From: Pseudomonadota bacterium
Lineage (GTDB): Bacteria; Pseudomonadota; Alphaproteobacteria; Rhizobiales; Xanthobacteraceae
Reading direction: 5' to 3'
DNA length: 5,754 nucleotides
Assembly: GCA_021779635.1 (NCBI GenBank)
Contig: JAJYAH010000493.1
Location: 1-5,754 of the forward strand
The notes under the pieces are model-generated. The model had not been told where the DNA came from. It ran no database searches and saw only the letters and a list, made by a program, of their open reading frames with translations. Below, piece by piece: positions 4,979-5,754 of the stretch (position 1 is its first letter; the number at the start of each line of letters is the position of its first letter). The position numbers and the translations under genes are program-made.

Positions 4979-5754
4979 ATGAGCGGATTCATTACGCGTC
5001 GCACGATGTTGGCCGGTACGGCCGGCCTGCTGGCCGCCCCCTGGGTGGCCAGGGCACAGGCCAATACGTTGCACATCGGAATGCAAAGCATCCTGTCGGG
5101 ACCGATCGCGCTGCTTGGCAACTCCTCCCGCAACGCACTGTTGATCGAGCAGGAACGCATCAACGCCGCCGGCGGCTTCCTCGGCCGGCCGATCGAATTC
5201 GTCTTCCGTGATTCAAAAGGCCAGCCCCAGGAGGCCGCACGCGTCGCGCGTGAACTGGTGAACAGCACGGGTTGCGAGCTGCTGATCGATGCCGAAGCCT
5301 CATCCGCCTCCTTCGCGGTCCAGGAAGTCGTGCGCGACCTCGGCAACATCGCCTGCATCCACACCAACAGCGAGACCTCGTCGCTGACCGCCGATCCCAA
5401 GATCCGCGCCCCCACCGCCTTCCGCGTCGCGCGCCAGGGCGTGCACGACGCGGTGGCCGGCAGCATCCATCTGGCCGAATACGCCAATGCCAAGAAGCTC
5501 GACAAATGGGCGACCTGCTCACCGGACTATGCCTACGGTCGCGACACCACCGCGCAATATCTGCAGTTCTTCAAGCAGTTCAAGCCGGACGTCGAGATCG
5601 TCACCGATGCATGGCCCAAGCTCGGCCAGCCCGACTTCACCGAAGTCATCACCAAGCTGATTCAGGCCAAGCCCCAGGCGCTGTTTACGCTGCTCTATGC
5701 CGCCGACCTTTCGGCGTTCGTCAGCCAGCGCAACATCTATGCGCTGTTCTCGCA
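4979..5754 (+). CDS. ABC transporter substrate-binding protein, branched-chain amino acid/amide type (partial)
   Basis: The reading frame is open from ATG 4979 to the right edge (258 complete codons visible), so the C-terminus is missing; family members are usually about 380-420 residues. It opens with a secretion signal, MSGFITRRTMLAGTAGLLAA, ending WVARAQA with probable cleavage after Ala26. The paired arginines make it Tat-like, though Sec export is also possible. The mature part follows the type I periplasmic binding protein (Peripla_BP_6/LivK) pattern: LHIGMQSILSGPIALLG, then ALLIEQERINAAGGFLGRPI, EFVFRDSKGQPQEAARVAREL and later SPDYAYGRDTTAQYLQFFK and KPQALFTLLYAADLSAFV. Such proteins capture branched-chain amino acids, amides, urea or aromatic acids in the periplasm for an ABC importer; the ligand cannot be told here. 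Permease and ATPase genes would be expected to the right. The 179-bp gap after the Gre gene suggests its own promoter. Confidence 0.92.
   Translation, partial: MSGFITRRTMLAGTAGLLAAPWVARAQANTLHIGMQSILSGPIALLGNSSRNALLIEQERINAAGGFLGRPIEFVFRDSKGQPQEAARVARELVNSTGCELLIDAEASSASFAVQEVVRDLGNIACIHTNSETSSLTADPKIRAPTAFRVARQGVHDAVAGSIHLAEYANAKKLDKWATCSPDYAYGRDTTAQYLQFFKQFKPDVEIVTDAWPKLGQPDFTEVITKLIQAKPQALFTLLYAADLSAFVSQRNIYALFS

Noticed and set aside
4960..5522. Minus-strand frames opposite the substrate-binding protein
   Set aside because: They are antisense to an unmistakable periplasmic binding protein and have shadow-like, Arg/Ser-rich composition.

Overview
The window looks like chromosome of a high-GC alphaproteobacterium, most likely Bradyrhizobium or a close relative such as Rhodopseudomonas or Afipia. 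This is inferred from the GC-rich codon use, the rhizobial style of GreA/GreB-like protein, twin-arginine secreted hydrolases, and a LivK-type ABC solute-binding protein. No database search was possible, so the genus is a best guess.

Left block (1 to about 2767, minus strand). Three genes run in the same direction with short gaps and probably form one operon. In transcription order they are: a Tat-type exported alpha/beta hydrolase broken by a single-base frameshift (1641-2695, possibly starting at 2767); an intact 449-residue Tat-exported epoxide hydrolase of the microsomal/EHN type (263-1612); and the first 68 codons of an enoyl-CoA hydratase/isomerase family protein that runs off the left edge (1-204).

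Divergent intergenic region (2768-3015). This holds a compact array of TATGAG/CTCA half-sites, with two near-identical 15-bp copies spaced exactly 22 bp. It is a good candidate operator for a regulator acting on one or both sides. To its right, on the plus strand, lies an intact DJ-1/PfpI (Hsp31-like) gene at 3016-3729. Electrophile-opening hydrolases, a CoA-thioester enzyme and a DJ-1 protein around a shared control region suggest a detoxification or catabolic module for reactive carbonyls or epoxides; that functional link is inference.

Middle (3730-4316). No intact gene is visible. It contains a short remnant of an IclR-family regulator (3938-4102; only the helix-turn-helix remains), GC-rich hairpins, a 12-bp perfect palindrome and a low-confidence coding-like stretch on the minus strand. 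It reads as decayed or rearranged DNA.

Right block (4317-5754, plus strand). A GreA/GreB-family transcription factor with a TTG start and a strong ribosome binding site (4317-4799) is followed after 179 bp by the start of a periplasmic branched-chain-amino-acid-type ABC transporter substrate-binding protein (4979 to the right edge, truncated by the window). No CRISPR array, tRNA, rRNA, insertion sequence or phage gene was seen. I found no convincing wholly new system; the best leads are the operator array, the frameshifted hydrolase with an internal ribosome-binding-like site, and the IclR remnant.
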